Of a stretch of DNA of 64,000 nt, positions 1 through 8,351 are shown piece by piece. Source of the stretch: Pseudomonas frederiksbergensis (GTDB lineage: Bacteria; Pseudomonadota; Gammaproteobacteria; Pseudomonadales; Pseudomonadaceae); the NCBI RefSeq assembly GCF_000802155.2, contig NZ_JQGJ02000003.1, positions 310,001-374,000 on the forward strand. Direction: 5' to 3'. The notes under the pieces are model-generated. The model searched no databases and was not told the origin of the DNA. It saw nothing but the letters and a program-made list of their open reading frames with translations. A program made the translations under genes and the position numbers. Numbering within the stretch: position 1 is the stretch's first letter; every line of letters begins with the position of its first letter.

Positions 1-579
1 GGCTTGCTGCCGCGCCTGTGCCTGGCTTTGCTGTGCCTGTGGCGTTGGCGTCGTGGCCGCGCCAGACTTCGCCTGGACTTGAACCTGCCCGGCTACGCGC
101 AGTTGCGCGAGCGATTGATGCCCAGCAGCGAACGCCTGGGAGTCAACGACGCCGCGCCCGCGCAACTGCACCGAATCGACAGCGCCATCGGCGCAATGGA
201 AAGCGACGGCGCGTTGCTGGTGGCGATCGAGCTGGACGAACGTCCCTGGCCGCCAAAGCTGCCCGACTCTGTTAAAAACGCGGGCATCCTCGACAGCCGC
301 GAGTCTCGCCACAAACTCTTGGAACAACTCTCACGCTTCCCTCCCGCGCGCCTGGCGATTGCCTGCGACCCTCGGCGTTCGCCGGATCGCGGCAGCCTTG
401 CGTTGATTGCCGAACTGGCCCGCAGCGCCAGCGCTACCCGCATCTGGTTGTTGCAGGCGCCGCCCGGCGAAGCACTGGACGGCGAGCGCCTGGGGGACTG
501 GCACAACGCGCTGCAACAACTGCAATTGCCATTCGCCGACTGCGCCCCGATGAACTGGCTGGAGACCGGCCATGACTGA
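1..579 (+). CDS. DUF2868 family protein, 3' part only
   Basis: The reading frame is open from the first base, so the gene begins upstream of the window; 192 codons are visible before the stop. A Leu/Trp-rich hydrophobic stretch and an Arg-rich turn near the left edge suggest a membrane segment followed by a soluble domain. The 3' end overlaps the next gene by 8 nt, which implies translational coupling. Pairing of a DUF2868 membrane protein with a DUF3482 GTPase is the usual arrangement in pseudomonads, and the family name rests mainly on that context. No biochemical role is known to me. Confidence 0.6.
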   Translation, partial: GLLPRLCLALLCLWRWRRGRARLRLDLNLPGYAQLRERLMPSSERLGVNDAAPAQLHRIDSAIGAMESDGALLVAIELDERPWPPKLPDSVKNAGILDSRESRHKLLEQLSRFPPARLAIACDPRRSPDRGSLALIAELARSASATRIWLLQAPPGEALDGERLGDWHNALQQLQLPFADCAPMNWLETGHD

Positions 580-1945
580 ACCCTTCAAGCCGTTGAAGCT
601 CGCGGTGGTCGGCCACACCAATGTCGGCAAGACTTCGTTGCTGCGGACCCTGACCCGCGATGTCGGCTTCGGCGAGGTCTCCCATCGCCCGAGCACTACG
701 CGTCACGTCGAAGGCGCTCGCTTGTCAGTGGATGGCCAGGCGCTGCTGGAACTGTACGACACGCCGGGACTGGAAGACGCCATCGCCTTGCTCGATTACC
801 TCGAACGTCTCGAACGTCCCGGTGAGCGCCTGGACGGCCCGGCACGCCTGGCGCGCTTCCTTGACGGCAGCGAGGCCCGGCAACGTTTCGAGCAGGAAGC
901 CAAAGTGCTGCGGCAGTTGCTCGCCAGCGATGCCGGGCTGTACGTCATCGATGCCCGCGAACCGGTGCTGGCCAAATACCGTGATGAATTGGAGGTCCTC
1001 GCCAGCTGCGGCAAGCCGCTGCTGCCGGTGCTCAACTTCGTCAGCAGTGCCCAGCATCGCGAGCCCGAGTGGCGCGAAGCCTTGGCGCGATTGGGCCTGC
1101 ATGCGCTGGTGCGCTTCGACAGTGTTGCCCCGCCGGAAGATGGCGAACGACGCCTGTACGAAAGCCTGGCGCTGTTGCTGGAAAGCGCGCGCGGACAACT
1201 GGAGCGCCTGATCGTCGATCAACAGGCCCAGCGCCTGGCGCGCCAGCAGAGCGCGAAGCGCCTGATCGCCGAGCTGTTGATCGACTGCGCCGCCTGCCGC
1301 CGCAGTGTCGCCAGCGATGCCGATCTGGAGCACCAAGCCATCAGCCAATTGCGCGACGCCGTCCGTCAGCGCGAGCAACGCTGCGTCGAGGCCTTGCTCA
1401 AGCTCTACGCCTTCCGTGCCCAGGACGCAGCCGCCAGCGACTTGCCCTTGCTGGATGGTCGCTGGGGTGATGACTTGTTCAATCCCGACACCCTCAAGCA
1501 ACTGGGCGTGCGGGTCGGTGGCGGAATCGCGGCGGGGGCTGCGGCCGGCGCCGGCGTGGACTTGCTGGTGGGAGGCCTGACCCTTGGCGCCGCCGCCCTG
1601 GCCGGAGCGATTGCCGGCGGTGCACTGCAAACCGCCCGCAGCTATGGCAACCGATTGATGGGCAAGCTCAAGGGCCAGCGTGAACTGACCGTGGACGACA
1701 ACGTGCTGCGCCTGCTGGCCTTGCGCCAACGGCAATTGCTGCAAGCGATCAATCAACGCGGTCATGCGGCGATGGACAGCATCCGCATCGCCACGCCCCA
1801 GGACAAGACCTGGCGCGAAGGCAAGCTGCCCGAGGCCTTGAGCAAGGCTCGAGCGTATCCGCAGTGGTCGTCGCTCAATGCCAATCCTCGCTTGAGCCAG
1901 GCTGAGCGACAGGAACAGATCGAGCAGCTGGCCGGGCAGCTTTAG
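572..1945 (+). CDS. DUF3482 domain GTPase (Era/TrmE-like G domain)
   Basis: This 457-residue protein begins with a P-loop G domain. Its Walker A motif GHTNVGKTS is at residues 14-22 and a G3 motif, DTPG, lies about 50 residues later. The C-terminal part holds a long Gly/Ala-rich hydrophobic stretch (about residues 312-352) that resembles a glycine-zipper membrane-inserting segment, as in other membrane-associated GTPases paired with DUF2868 proteins. Its start overlaps the end of the upstream gene. Its substrate and cellular role are unknown; a membrane-linked regulatory GTPase is an inference from the domain order. Confidence 0.75.
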   Translation: MTEPFKPLKLAVVGHTNVGKTSLLRTLTRDVGFGEVSHRPSTTRHVEGARLSVDGQALLELYDTPGLEDAIALLDYLERLERPGERLDGPARLARFLDGSEARQRFEQEAKVLRQLLASDAGLYVIDAREPVLAKYRDELEVLASCGKPLLPVLNFVSSAQHREPEWREALARLGLHALVRFDSVAPPEDGERRLYESLALLLESARGQLERLIVDQQAQRLARQQSAKRLIAELLIDCAACRRSVASDADLEHQAISQLRDAVRQREQRCVEALLKLYAFRAQDAAASDLPLLDGRWGDDLFNPDTLKQLGVRVGGGIAAGAAAGAGVDLLVGGLTLGAAALAGAIAGGALQTARSYGNRLMGKLKGQRELTVDDNVLRLLALRQRQLLQAINQRGHAAMDSIRIATPQDKTWREGKLPEALSKARAYPQWSSLNANPRLSQAERQEQIEQLAGQL

Positions 1946-1964
1946 ACCACCAGCCTGAGCCTTC

Positions 1965-2000
1965 TTTTGTGGCGAGGGGATTTATCCCCTCGCTACAAAA
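1965..2000. repeat. REP-like palindrome, GTGGCGAGGGGAT type
   Basis: The arms TTTTGTGGCGAGGGGAT and ATCCCCTCGCTACAAAA pair with one mismatch around a 2-nt loop, between two convergent genes. The core recurs at 10768-10801 and 14763-14790, so it is a member of a dispersed intergenic repeat family. It may also end transcription in both directions. Confidence 0.7.
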
Positions 2001-2016
2001 AAGCGGTTCGCCGCAA

Positions 2017-2508
2017 CTATTCTGCGGCCAACTCGTTTAGCGCCGACGCCGCTTCAGCCAGCTCCAGTTCACTGAACACCCGCACGCCATGGCGCCTGAG
2101 CAACGCCGCCGTCACGCCCTCGCCAGGGACCTTCACGCCGCTGAACGTGCCGTCATAGGTCAGCAGGTTGCCGCACGAGGGGCTGTTGGCCTTGAGCACG
2201 GCGATGCGGATGCCGTGCTCGCGCACCAATTCCAGCGCTTGATAGGCGCCCGACAGAAACTGCACGGTCACGTCCTCGCCATCGGAGGTTATGACGGCCG
2301 CGTCGCCATCGAGCACCTGCGCACCCTGCCCTCCGGGGATCTCCGCTGCCGCCCGAGGCGTGGGCAAACCACCGGCGACTTCCGGACACAGGGGCACGAT
2401 CCGACCCTCGTCGAGCCATTGCTGGAGCTGATCGAATGGCCCGCTGGCACCTGCGTCATAACGCACGCGGTGACCGAGCAGACAGCGGCTGACGAGGATC
2501 TTGTCCAT
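2017..2508 (-). CDS. DUF523 family protein
   Basis: The 163-residue protein starts MDKILVSRCLLGHRVRYD. It carries the conserved DUF523 cysteine-containing motifs SRCLLG near the N terminus, LCPEVAGGLPTPR in the middle and NSPSCG about residue 105. The cysteines suggest metal or redox chemistry, but the function of this small family is not established. The start chosen gives the family's usual N terminus; the frame extends 12 codons further upstream without family resemblance. It lies 2 nt downstream of the oxygenase gene on the same strand, so the two are probably co-transcribed. Confidence 0.75.
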   Translation of the reverse strand: MDKILVSRCLLGHRVRYDAGASGPFDQLQQWLDEGRIVPLCPEVAGGLPTPRAAAEIPGGQGAQVLDGDAAVITSDGEDVTVQFLSGAYQALELVREHGIRIAVLKANSPSCGNLLTYDGTFSGVKVPGEGVTAALLRRHGVRVFSELELAEAASALNELAAE

Positions 2509-2510
2509 GT

Positions 2511-3143
2511 TCAGAACAACTCGTTGCCGCGGCGTCGGAACCAACCGGTCAAGGACAGCCGCTCACGCGTCGCCGGCAACACTTCATGGGGAATGTCCCC
2601 CGAGAGAAACACCACCAGGCAGCCGCCCGTGGGCACTACGTCGTGCTCCGCACTTTCGTCCAGGTACATGCGCAACTGACCGCCGTGCTCCGGCAACCAG
2701 GCGTCATTGAGATAGAGCACCGCCGAGACCATGCGCCGATCATCGTCGCGAAAACGGTCGACGTGCTTGAGATAGAACGCGCCAGGCGGGTACAGGGCGA
2801 AGTGGCTCTCAAAGTCTTCCAGGCCAAGGAACAGCCCCCGGTTAAGGGCCTCGCGCAGGCTGTCCATCAGACCCAGGTAACGGTCGCAGGCTTCAACCTG
2901 GCCGGGCTCGATCCATTGGATGCGATCGCCACGAATCCCCTCGCGGATCTCCGAAAAAGGCCCGCGCCCAACGGCGGCCGGGGCCAGTTCACCTTCAGCG
3001 GCGCGCTGGCGGCATTCAGCCGCCAGGGCGCGCGTCAGCGCATCCGGCAGGAAGATGTTCTGCTGCGACCAGCCACGCTCGGCCAGGTCGTCGACGATAC
3101 GTAACAGCAACGGATGATCAGAAGGTATTTGCATGGCGCGCAT
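2511..3143 (-). CDS. 2OG-Fe(II) oxygenase family protein
   Basis: This 210-residue protein shows the double-stranded beta-helix iron site of prolyl-4-hydroxylase-like oxygenases. There is an HVDRFRDDDRR segment with the HxD pair, then a distal IPHEVLPATRERLSLTGWF segment supplying the second His and the 2-oxoglutarate-binding Arg. The start at 3143 is preceded by AGGAA at short spacing; an in-frame ATG at 3134 is the alternative. The substrate is unknown. It is upstream of, and probably co-transcribed with, the DUF523 gene. Confidence 0.8.
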   Translation of the reverse strand: MRAMQIPSDHPLLLRIVDDLAERGWSQQNIFLPDALTRALAAECRQRAAEGELAPAAVGRGPFSEIREGIRGDRIQWIEPGQVEACDRYLGLMDSLREALNRGLFLGLEDFESHFALYPPGAFYLKHVDRFRDDDRRMVSAVLYLNDAWLPEHGGQLRMYLDESAEHDVVPTGGCLVVFLSGDIPHEVLPATRERLSLTGWFRRRGNELF

Positions 3144-3282
3144 AGTATTCCTGTGCCTGCAAAACCGACAGCGCCGCGCAGCGGGTTGATCGCCCCTGTT
3201 GCACTGCAGTACGAACTTGATACGAATTCTCGACAAGTCCCCGCCCCCCACGGAGAATAGTCGGCTGCTGACAGGAGTCCCT

Positions 3283-4026
3283 ATGCGCCGTTTGCTTTTC
3301 TCACTGTTGATGTTCTGCGTATTGCCCGCCTGGGCAGACAGCTACGACCAGTTGTACAAGGTCGCCGGCTGGCCGGAACAACGGGCGCATTTCAATGACG
3401 CCTTGAACGCCGCGCAGCAGCGCTATCAAAACAGCCTGCCGCCTGCGGTGTTCCAGGCGTTGGTGAACAACAGCAACCAACGGTTCGCGCCCCAGGCCAT
3501 GGACCAACGGGCCGAGGCACAGTTGCGCAAGCATCTTGGCGATCCGAATCCGGCCCTGAGTTTCTTCCAATCGCCGCTGGGCCGCAAAGTTGTCGCGGCC
3601 GAACTGCTGGCGACCCGGCGCGACCAATTGGCAAAGAACGCCAAGGGCCTGCCGAAAATGCAAGCCAGCGACAATCGCCTGCTGATCATCGGTCATCTGG
3701 CCCAGGCCCTGCCCGCCCGTGAAGCCGGTGCCGAAGTCAGCCTGGCGATCGCCGGCGTGGCCGCCGACAGCCTGAGTTCGATGATTCCCGGCTTGCTGGG
3801 CGGTGGACAGGCCCAAGGCATGTTGAACGGCCAGCGCCAGCGCCTGATGGACCAGATCGGTACGGACCTGAACAACACGTTGCTGTACGTCTACCGTGAC
3901 TTGAGCGACACCGAGCTGGAAGAGTTCGCGACCTTCGCCGAGTCGGCCGAGGGGCAGGCTTATTACCAGGCGGCGCTGGCGGCGATTCGGGCGGGGTTGG
4001 CGGTGGGGCAGAATCTGGGGCAGTAG
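3283..4026 (+). CDS. DUF2059 domain exported protein
   Basis: The 247-residue product begins with a signal peptide (MRRLLFSLLMFCVLPAWA, cleavage probable after AWA at residue 18). The rest is soluble, largely helical and Gln/Ala-rich. The C-terminal part (residues about 190-240, with DLSDTELEEFATFAESAEG) matches the DUF2059 pattern. A good ribosome binding site, AGGAG, precedes the ATG. It is probably periplasmic; its function is unknown. Confidence 0.75.
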   Translation: MRRLLFSLLMFCVLPAWADSYDQLYKVAGWPEQRAHFNDALNAAQQRYQNSLPPAVFQALVNNSNQRFAPQAMDQRAEAQLRKHLGDPNPALSFFQSPLGRKVVAAELLATRRDQLAKNAKGLPKMQASDNRLLIIGHLAQALPAREAGAEVSLAIAGVAADSLSSMIPGLLGGGQAQGMLNGQRQRLMDQIGTDLNNTLLYVYRDLSDTELEEFATFAESAEGQAYYQAALAAIRAGLAVGQNLGQ

Positions 4027-4031
4027 TTCGG

Positions 4032-4059
4032 CACCGCCATCGCGGGCAAGCTCGCGGTG
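4032..4059. repeat. REP-like hairpin (CATCGCGGGCAAGCTCGC core)
   Basis: CACCGC and GCGGTG arms enclose the CATCGCGGGCAAGCTCGC core that is common between convergent Pseudomonas genes. It sits between the DUF2059 gene and the convergent hydrolase gene. Confidence 0.5.
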
Positions 4060-4071
4060 GCAATAGCCCGC

Positions 4072-5019
4072 TCAGCGCCGTATCCGGCTCATCCGCTTGC
4101 TCAAGAACTCAAACATCTCCTGGCGCATCGCCAACGCTTCATTCGCCAGGTGATGCCGCCCTTCAGGCAACATCAACACCTGCGGCCGATCGAACTTGCC
4201 CCGCAGCACTTGCAAGTTGTGCCGCCAATCCACTGTCATGTCCGCCTGCCCCTGCACAATCAGGGGTTGGCGCGGGCTGCTCGGCGCCGCCTCGATACGC
4301 TTGATCCACTGCGCGAGCGCGCCGACCCATGCGGTGGGCAGGCGCAACGGTTGCAGCGGATCAGCCTGCAGGAACGGCAAGAAATCCGGATCGGTGGAGT
4401 TCTCGGTGAACCGCCGGGCGATGCCAGTCACGAACGGCTTGAGCAGGTAATAACTGAGGCGCGACCAGCCCCAGGCGCGAGGCCGGACCAGGGGCGATAG
4501 CAGGATGACCTGGCCCTGGGCCGGGCTGTCAGCGCCCTGGCTGAGTACATGGTCCACCACGATCGCCCCGCCAGTGCTTTGGCCGCACAGGTGCCACGGC
4601 TGCGGCAAGCCCAGGGTTCGCGCTTCGACCAGCAGGCCCTGCAATGTCGCCTGGTAATCGGCGAAATCGCCGATGCTGGCGCGTTCGCCACTGGACAGCC
4701 CATGGCCCGGCAAGTCGCAGCTGATCACCACGAACCGCTGCTTCAGGGCCCATTCGATCAAATGCCGGTAAAGGCCCATGTGATCGTAATAACCATGAAA
4801 GACGAACACAGTCGCCACGGCGTTTTCCGGCCACCAGACCTGGCCGACCAGCTCATAGCCCGCGACGTCGAAACGACCCAAGCCCCTGCGCAATGCGCGT
4901 GCGGGGAAATCAAGTCCATAGAATCGCTGGTAGGCCTGCGCTTGCGCAGACAGCGGCTGCCACTGCGCCAAGGGTTGCAGGCTGGCGCGCAGATGATCAG
5001 GGTCGAAAGAAGCGGGCAT
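4072..5019 (-). CDS. Alpha/beta hydrolase (serine aminopeptidase / lysophospholipase-like)
   Basis: The 315-residue protein has an alpha/beta hydrolase fold. It shows an HGYYDH oxyanion segment, a nucleophile elbow GQSTGG, a late acid site QGQADMTVDW and a catalytic His in EGRHHLANE near the C terminus. The layout fits the hydrolase_4 (serine aminopeptidase S33 / monoacylglycerol lipase) group, so an ester substrate such as a lysophospholipid is likely but unproven. No signal peptide is evident. An upstream extension of the frame to 5094 is not favoured. Confidence 0.75.
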   Translation of the reverse strand: MPASFDPDHLRASLQPLAQWQPLSAQAQAYQRFYGLDFPARALRRGLGRFDVAGYELVGQVWWPENAVATVFVFHGYYDHMGLYRHLIEWALKQRFVVISCDLPGHGLSSGERASIGDFADYQATLQGLLVEARTLGLPQPWHLCGQSTGGAIVVDHVLSQGADSPAQGQVILLSPLVRPRAWGWSRLSYYLLKPFVTGIARRFTENSTDPDFLPFLQADPLQPLRLPTAWVGALAQWIKRIEAAPSSPRQPLIVQGQADMTVDWRHNLQVLRGKFDRPQVLMLPEGRHHLANEALAMRQEMFEFLSKRMSRIRR

Positions 5020-5126
5020 CGGTATTCCAGGCAGAAGCGCATCGCGCGAAACAAGCTTTATAAGCCTGCGATATTCATCTGTCGCGCCGGGCATGGCAAG
5101 CTACGCGGCCTCAGAGGATCGACCCC

Positions 5127-5702
5127 ATGCGCCCATCCCATCGCACGACCTTGCTTGCCAGCCTCCTCGCCCTCGCGTGCGCCGTCGTGCTGTGGCTCGC
5201 CTACGACTGGTTCCAGGGCCGATTCCTGAGGACATTCAGCCAACACACGGCGGTATTTTCCGGCGACCCCTTGCGCCTGCCTCCCGAACTGGCCGGCCCG
5301 GGCGCGATCCGCCTGGTGCATTTCTGGGACCCGGCCTGCCCATGCAACGTTGGCAATCAACAGCACCTCGCCGAGCTGGTCGATAAATACGCACCGCAGG
5401 GCGTGGAGTTCTATGCAGTACAGAAAACCGGCAGCCAAGGCCGCCTGCCTGCCACGCTGAACAGCCTAGAGGCACTGCCGGCGCTCCCCGGTTCGGAACA
5501 GATTCCTGCAAGCCCCGCGGTGGCGATCTGGGACCGCAGCGGCAAGCTCGCGTATTTCGGTCCGTACAGCGAAGGCTTGACCTGCAACTCGAGCAATAGC
5601 TTTATCGAACCGATACTTGAAGCACTAAGTGTTGACCGGAAAGTTAACGCGACGCATACGTTGGCGGTTGGCTGTTACTGTCCGTGGCCGACTTCAAATT
5701 GA
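5127..5702 (+). CDS. Thioredoxin-fold DUF6436-type membrane-anchored protein
   Basis: The 191-residue protein has an N-terminal membrane anchor (about residues 7-27), then a thioredoxin-like domain. The active-site position reads WDPACPCN, with a CPC motif in place of the usual CxxC. Conserved cysteines recur near the C terminus (LTCNSS, GCYCPW). The domain would face the periplasm, and a thiol redox role is an inference. It is the last non-T3SS gene before the island. Confidence 0.65.
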   Translation: MRPSHRTTLLASLLALACAVVLWLAYDWFQGRFLRTFSQHTAVFSGDPLRLPPELAGPGAIRLVHFWDPACPCNVGNQQHLAELVDKYAPQGVEFYAVQKTGSQGRLPATLNSLEALPALPGSEQIPASPAVAIWDRSGKLAYFGPYSEGLTCNSSNSFIEPILEALSVDRKVNATHTLAVGCYCPWPTSN

Positions 5703-6093
5703 TCCAGGCAAACTACGATACGTATTGCTTAGATGCTTTCCTTGATCTCGCTAAGTTGGAGCTATTGCTCTTTTCTAGAGTCCTTGCTCGAACAGCGAGC
5801 CGGCACTGAACCGTTTGTCGGATCCAATTTTTCGAAAAGCTGCCGACCGGGCTGCTTTTCTGCCATGAACCCCCGTAAAACCGGACTTTCAGGGACTTTC
5901 AGCGTGATCTCACCGTTGAGCTGAATCGTTTAACAACCGTCGGCGCAACGTGAACTTTTCTTTAATCGGTTCTCTAAACCCGTACAGAAGATGTTGGTTA
6001 CCCGTTCGATTGCGCGGCGGCGCTAGATACTGAGGAAGTTGTACACGCCCTTTTCATCGTTTTACTTGTCGACCCTCCTAAACCAAACAAAAA
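5703..6093. other. Left boundary region of the T3SS island, no gene supported
   Basis: This 391-bp stretch is visibly more AT-rich than its neighbours and separates the thioredoxin-like gene from hrpS. I see no tRNA, integrase, insertion sequence, hrp box or sigma-54 site in it. A 63-codon frame at 5733-5924 has no family resemblance. It must hold the promoter of hrpS, but I cannot place it with confidence. Confidence 0.5.
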
Positions 6094-7032
6094 ATGGAAT
6101 CGTCAGTGATGCAAAAGTTGCTATGCGCTGCACTTTCCACTCCCACTAAAGAGGATGCTCTCAATCTTGAGGCATTTGCCCAGTGCGTGGCCCCGCTGGG
6201 GGTCGATGTGCTGTTGCGCGGCGAGACCGGCACCGGCAAGGATACGTTGGCGGAAAAAATCCATCGTATGTCTGGCCGCTCCGGCAAGTTCGTTGCAATC
6301 AATTGCGCCGCCATTCCCGAATCCCTCGCGGAGAGCCAGCTCTTCGGCGCCAATACCGGTGCGTTTACCGGTGCCAGCCAGAATCGCGCCGGGTTCGTCG
6401 AAGCCGCGCACAACGGCACGCTCTACCTGGATGAAATCGACAGCATGCCGCTGGGGCTGCAAGCCAAGCTGCTGCGAGTCCTCGAATCGAGGACGGTGCA
6501 ACGGCTGGGCTCGACCCAGAACATCCCGGTGGACATGCGTGTCATCGCTTCGGCCCAGAGCCCGTTGGCGGACATGGTCGAGCGGGGCGAGTTTCGCCGG
6601 GACCTTTATTTCCGACTGAATATCATCAGCCTCAAATTGCCGCCATTGCGCAGCCGCAAGGAGCGCATCGTGCCGCTGTTCCAGTCGCTGGTGCGCCGTG
6701 AAGCCCAGGCCCTGGACCGGCCCTACGTCGCGCCTTCGCCCGCGCTGCTGCGCCAGTTGCTCGGCTACGCCTGGCCCGGAAACATCCGCGAGCTGCAATC
6801 GGCTGCCAAGCGCTACGTGCTGGGCCTGCCGGCGCTGCCCCGCGCCGAGCAGCTGGAGAACAACAGCTCGACATTGAAATTGAAAGAACATCTGCAGCAG
6901 TTCGAAAAGATCCTCATCGAGGACTGCATGCGCCGCCACCATCACTGCATCGACAAAGTCATCGCTGAGTTGGGCATCGCCCGCCGCACACTGTATTACC
7001 GGATGAAGTGCCTGCAAATATCGACGACTTGA
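6094..7032 (+). CDS. hrpS: HrpS/HrpR-type sigma-54 enhancer-binding activator (RspR-like)
   Basis: The 312-residue AAA+ activator has Walker A GETGTGKD (residues 43-50), the sigma-54 contact loop GAFTGA (89-94), Walker B LYLDEID (about 110-116) and a Fis-type helix-turn-helix at the C terminus (ELGIARRTLYYRMK). It has no N-terminal receiver domain, which is typical of HrpR/HrpS. P. syringae carries two such genes, hrpR and hrpS, but only one is present here, as described for the P. fluorescens rsp clusters. Its expected target is the sigma-54 promoter of hrpL. There is no clear Shine-Dalgarno before this ATG; an in-frame ATG at 6109 is an alternative start. Confidence 0.9.
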   Translation: MESSVMQKLLCAALSTPTKEDALNLEAFAQCVAPLGVDVLLRGETGTGKDTLAEKIHRMSGRSGKFVAINCAAIPESLAESQLFGANTGAFTGASQNRAGFVEAAHNGTLYLDEIDSMPLGLQAKLLRVLESRTVQRLGSTQNIPVDMRVIASAQSPLADMVERGEFRRDLYFRLNIISLKLPPLRSRKERIVPLFQSLVRREAQALDRPYVAPSPALLRQLLGYAWPGNIRELQSAAKRYVLGLPALPRAEQLENNSSTLKLKEHLQQFEKILIEDCMRRHHHCIDKVIAELGIARRTLYYRMKCLQISTT

Positions 7033-7042
7033 GTAGATCGGT

Positions 7043-7071
7043 GGAACCGTTTTCCCAGCGGTCGCCACTCA
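7043..7071 (+). promoter_or_regulatory. hrp box (HrpL promoter) of the hrpA operon
   Basis: GGAACC, a 16-nt spacer and CCACTCA match the HrpL sigma-factor consensus GGAACC-N15/16-CCACNNA exactly. The box ends 53 bp before the hrpA start. Confidence 0.95.
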
Positions 7072-7124
7072 ATCGTCGAGACGTTCACGAGCGTCTTGCC
7101 ATTCCACAATCCGGAGATACGACT

Positions 7125-7334
7125 ATGAGTTTTGGTGGAGCTTCTCTCGCCGCCTCCATGGCTGCCATGCAGCAGATGGACGCCACGTCGGCGGCGATGA
7201 CGACCATGAAATCCCAGTTCGACCAGCAGAAACTGGTTGCCGACACCATGAACGCCATTTCAGCGGAGTCGATGGACAGCGCGACCAAGGCCATCACCGC
7301 CATGGGGGAGGCATCGAAGAACATACGATTCTGA
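7125..7334 (+). CDS. hrpA: HrpA-type T3SS pilin (RspA-like)
   Basis: The product is 69 residues, Ala/Met/Ser-rich, without Cys, Trp or Pro, and predicted helical in its C-terminal half. That is the pattern of Hrp pilus subunits. It is the first gene after a perfect hrp box and directly follows hrpS, the usual position of hrpA. It is shorter than P. syringae HrpA (a little over 100 residues) and closer to the pilins of Erwinia. Its C-terminal half (residues 24-65) aligns to the C terminus of the protein encoded at 14819-15328. GGAG lies 8 nt before the ATG. Confidence 0.85.
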   Translation: MSFGGASLAASMAAMQQMDATSAAMTTMKSQFDQQKLVADTMNAISAESMDSATKAITAMGEASKNIRF

Positions 7335-7393
7335 CCCTCTCGCTCCAGCCCCGCTCCGGCGGGGAACCTCACGCGCGTTGGAGAGGAGGCCCT

Positions 7394-8323
7394 ATGCAGA
7401 TCCATTCGCCAGACAGCCTTCGTATTGCCAGGGATTCGCTCGGTGACGAGCCGACGCCGCGCCACGCCTCGACCGCGACTGGCCTGGCGAATCTGGTCGT
7501 CGAACACCTGACGCTGCATGGCGCAGGCAACCGGCTGCAGGAGTCGCTCGTTCGATGGAGCAGTGAACAGGGCTCGACAGGCGGGCAATCCCGGCCAGGC
7601 ATGCCGAGCCCACAGGACAAGTGGGCCGCGCAGACCGAAGCGCCCTTGCACCTGGTGCTCGAAGATATCCTCGAAGAGATCAACGGCGGTACCGGCTCGA
7701 CGCTTGATGTCGACAGCGACGATGCCTTCTCCCACGAAGACTTGTTAAACGATCTGGCGCAGATGCTCGCCCATCGCCGGCAACCCATCGGTGACAACGA
7801 CGTCGACAGCCAGAGTGATTTCGGCAATGCCAACAACCCATTCTGCGGCGCGCTGTTCGGCGCCTGGGAACTGGAAGGCGAGTGCGCCACGCGGCGAAAT
7901 CGCCATGACACGAGCCTGGCCCTGCTACTCAAGATCATCGCAGTGTTGGGCCGAAGGAAGCTGCTGACGCTGCTGGACGTCGACGAAGACGAAGGCCTGG
8001 CGCGCTACGAGCAGGACGACCTGGACCTGCTGTTCGAGGTCGCGGCATTCATGGACCAGCACCCGGCGCGATACCCGCCACCGACGAGCCTCGATGCACA
8101 GAAGTGGACATGGACCGAACGCATTGCCTGTGGCGCATGGCTGGACGCTCGCGAGACGCGGCTATTGCAACTTGCCCTGGAGGAACTGGACCTCGCCCTG
8201 GCCCGCTTGGCCGGCCAGCACGCCCCGATGCAGCGGCGCGGCCGACGCAACCGGGAAGAAATCGAATTTCACCTGAGCGTCACCGCAAGCACTCGCAACG
8301 TCTTGAGGCTGATGTACGCCTAA
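7394..8323 (+). CDS. hrpZ: Divergent HrpZ-like harpin (RspZ-like)
   Basis: The 309-residue protein occupies the hrpZ position between hrpA and hrpB, with a strong AGGAGG before its ATG. Residues 208-230 (DDLDLLFEVAAFMDQHPARY and following) resemble the P. syringae HrpZ segment that I recall as QFMDDNPAQFPKP, and the preceding LLNDLAQML region also fits. Unlike classical harpins it has three cysteines (151, 164, 246), is acidic in the middle, and lacks the Gly-rich C-terminal half. Harpins are secreted translocator or helper proteins; whether this one still acts that way is not shown. Confidence 0.65.
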   Translation: MQIHSPDSLRIARDSLGDEPTPRHASTATGLANLVVEHLTLHGAGNRLQESLVRWSSEQGSTGGQSRPGMPSPQDKWAAQTEAPLHLVLEDILEEINGGTGSTLDVDSDDAFSHEDLLNDLAQMLAHRRQPIGDNDVDSQSDFGNANNPFCGALFGAWELEGECATRRNRHDTSLALLLKIIAVLGRRKLLTLLDVDEDEGLARYEQDDLDLLFEVAAFMDQHPARYPPPTSLDAQKWTWTERIACGAWLDARETRLLQLALEELDLALARLAGQHAPMQRRGRRNREEIEFHLSVTASTRNVLRLMYA

Positions 8324-8351
8324 AGCATCACCCTGAACCTGGAGAACATCC

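Noticed and set aside
725..1765. 346-codon frame antisense to the DUF3482 GTPase gene
   Set aside because: The plus-strand frame has an intact Walker A motif and coupling to the upstream gene. The antisense frame is Gln/Ala-rich without family resemblance.
2537..2565. hrp-box-like sequence (GGAACC-N16-CCGCTCA)
   Set aside because: It lies within the 3' part of the oxygenase gene on the opposite strand and no downstream gene is oriented to use it. The -10 half has a mismatch.
5733..5924. 63-codon frame before hrpS as a small effector or pilin
   Set aside because: It has no ribosome binding site or hrp box and shows no resemblance to known T3SS proteins.
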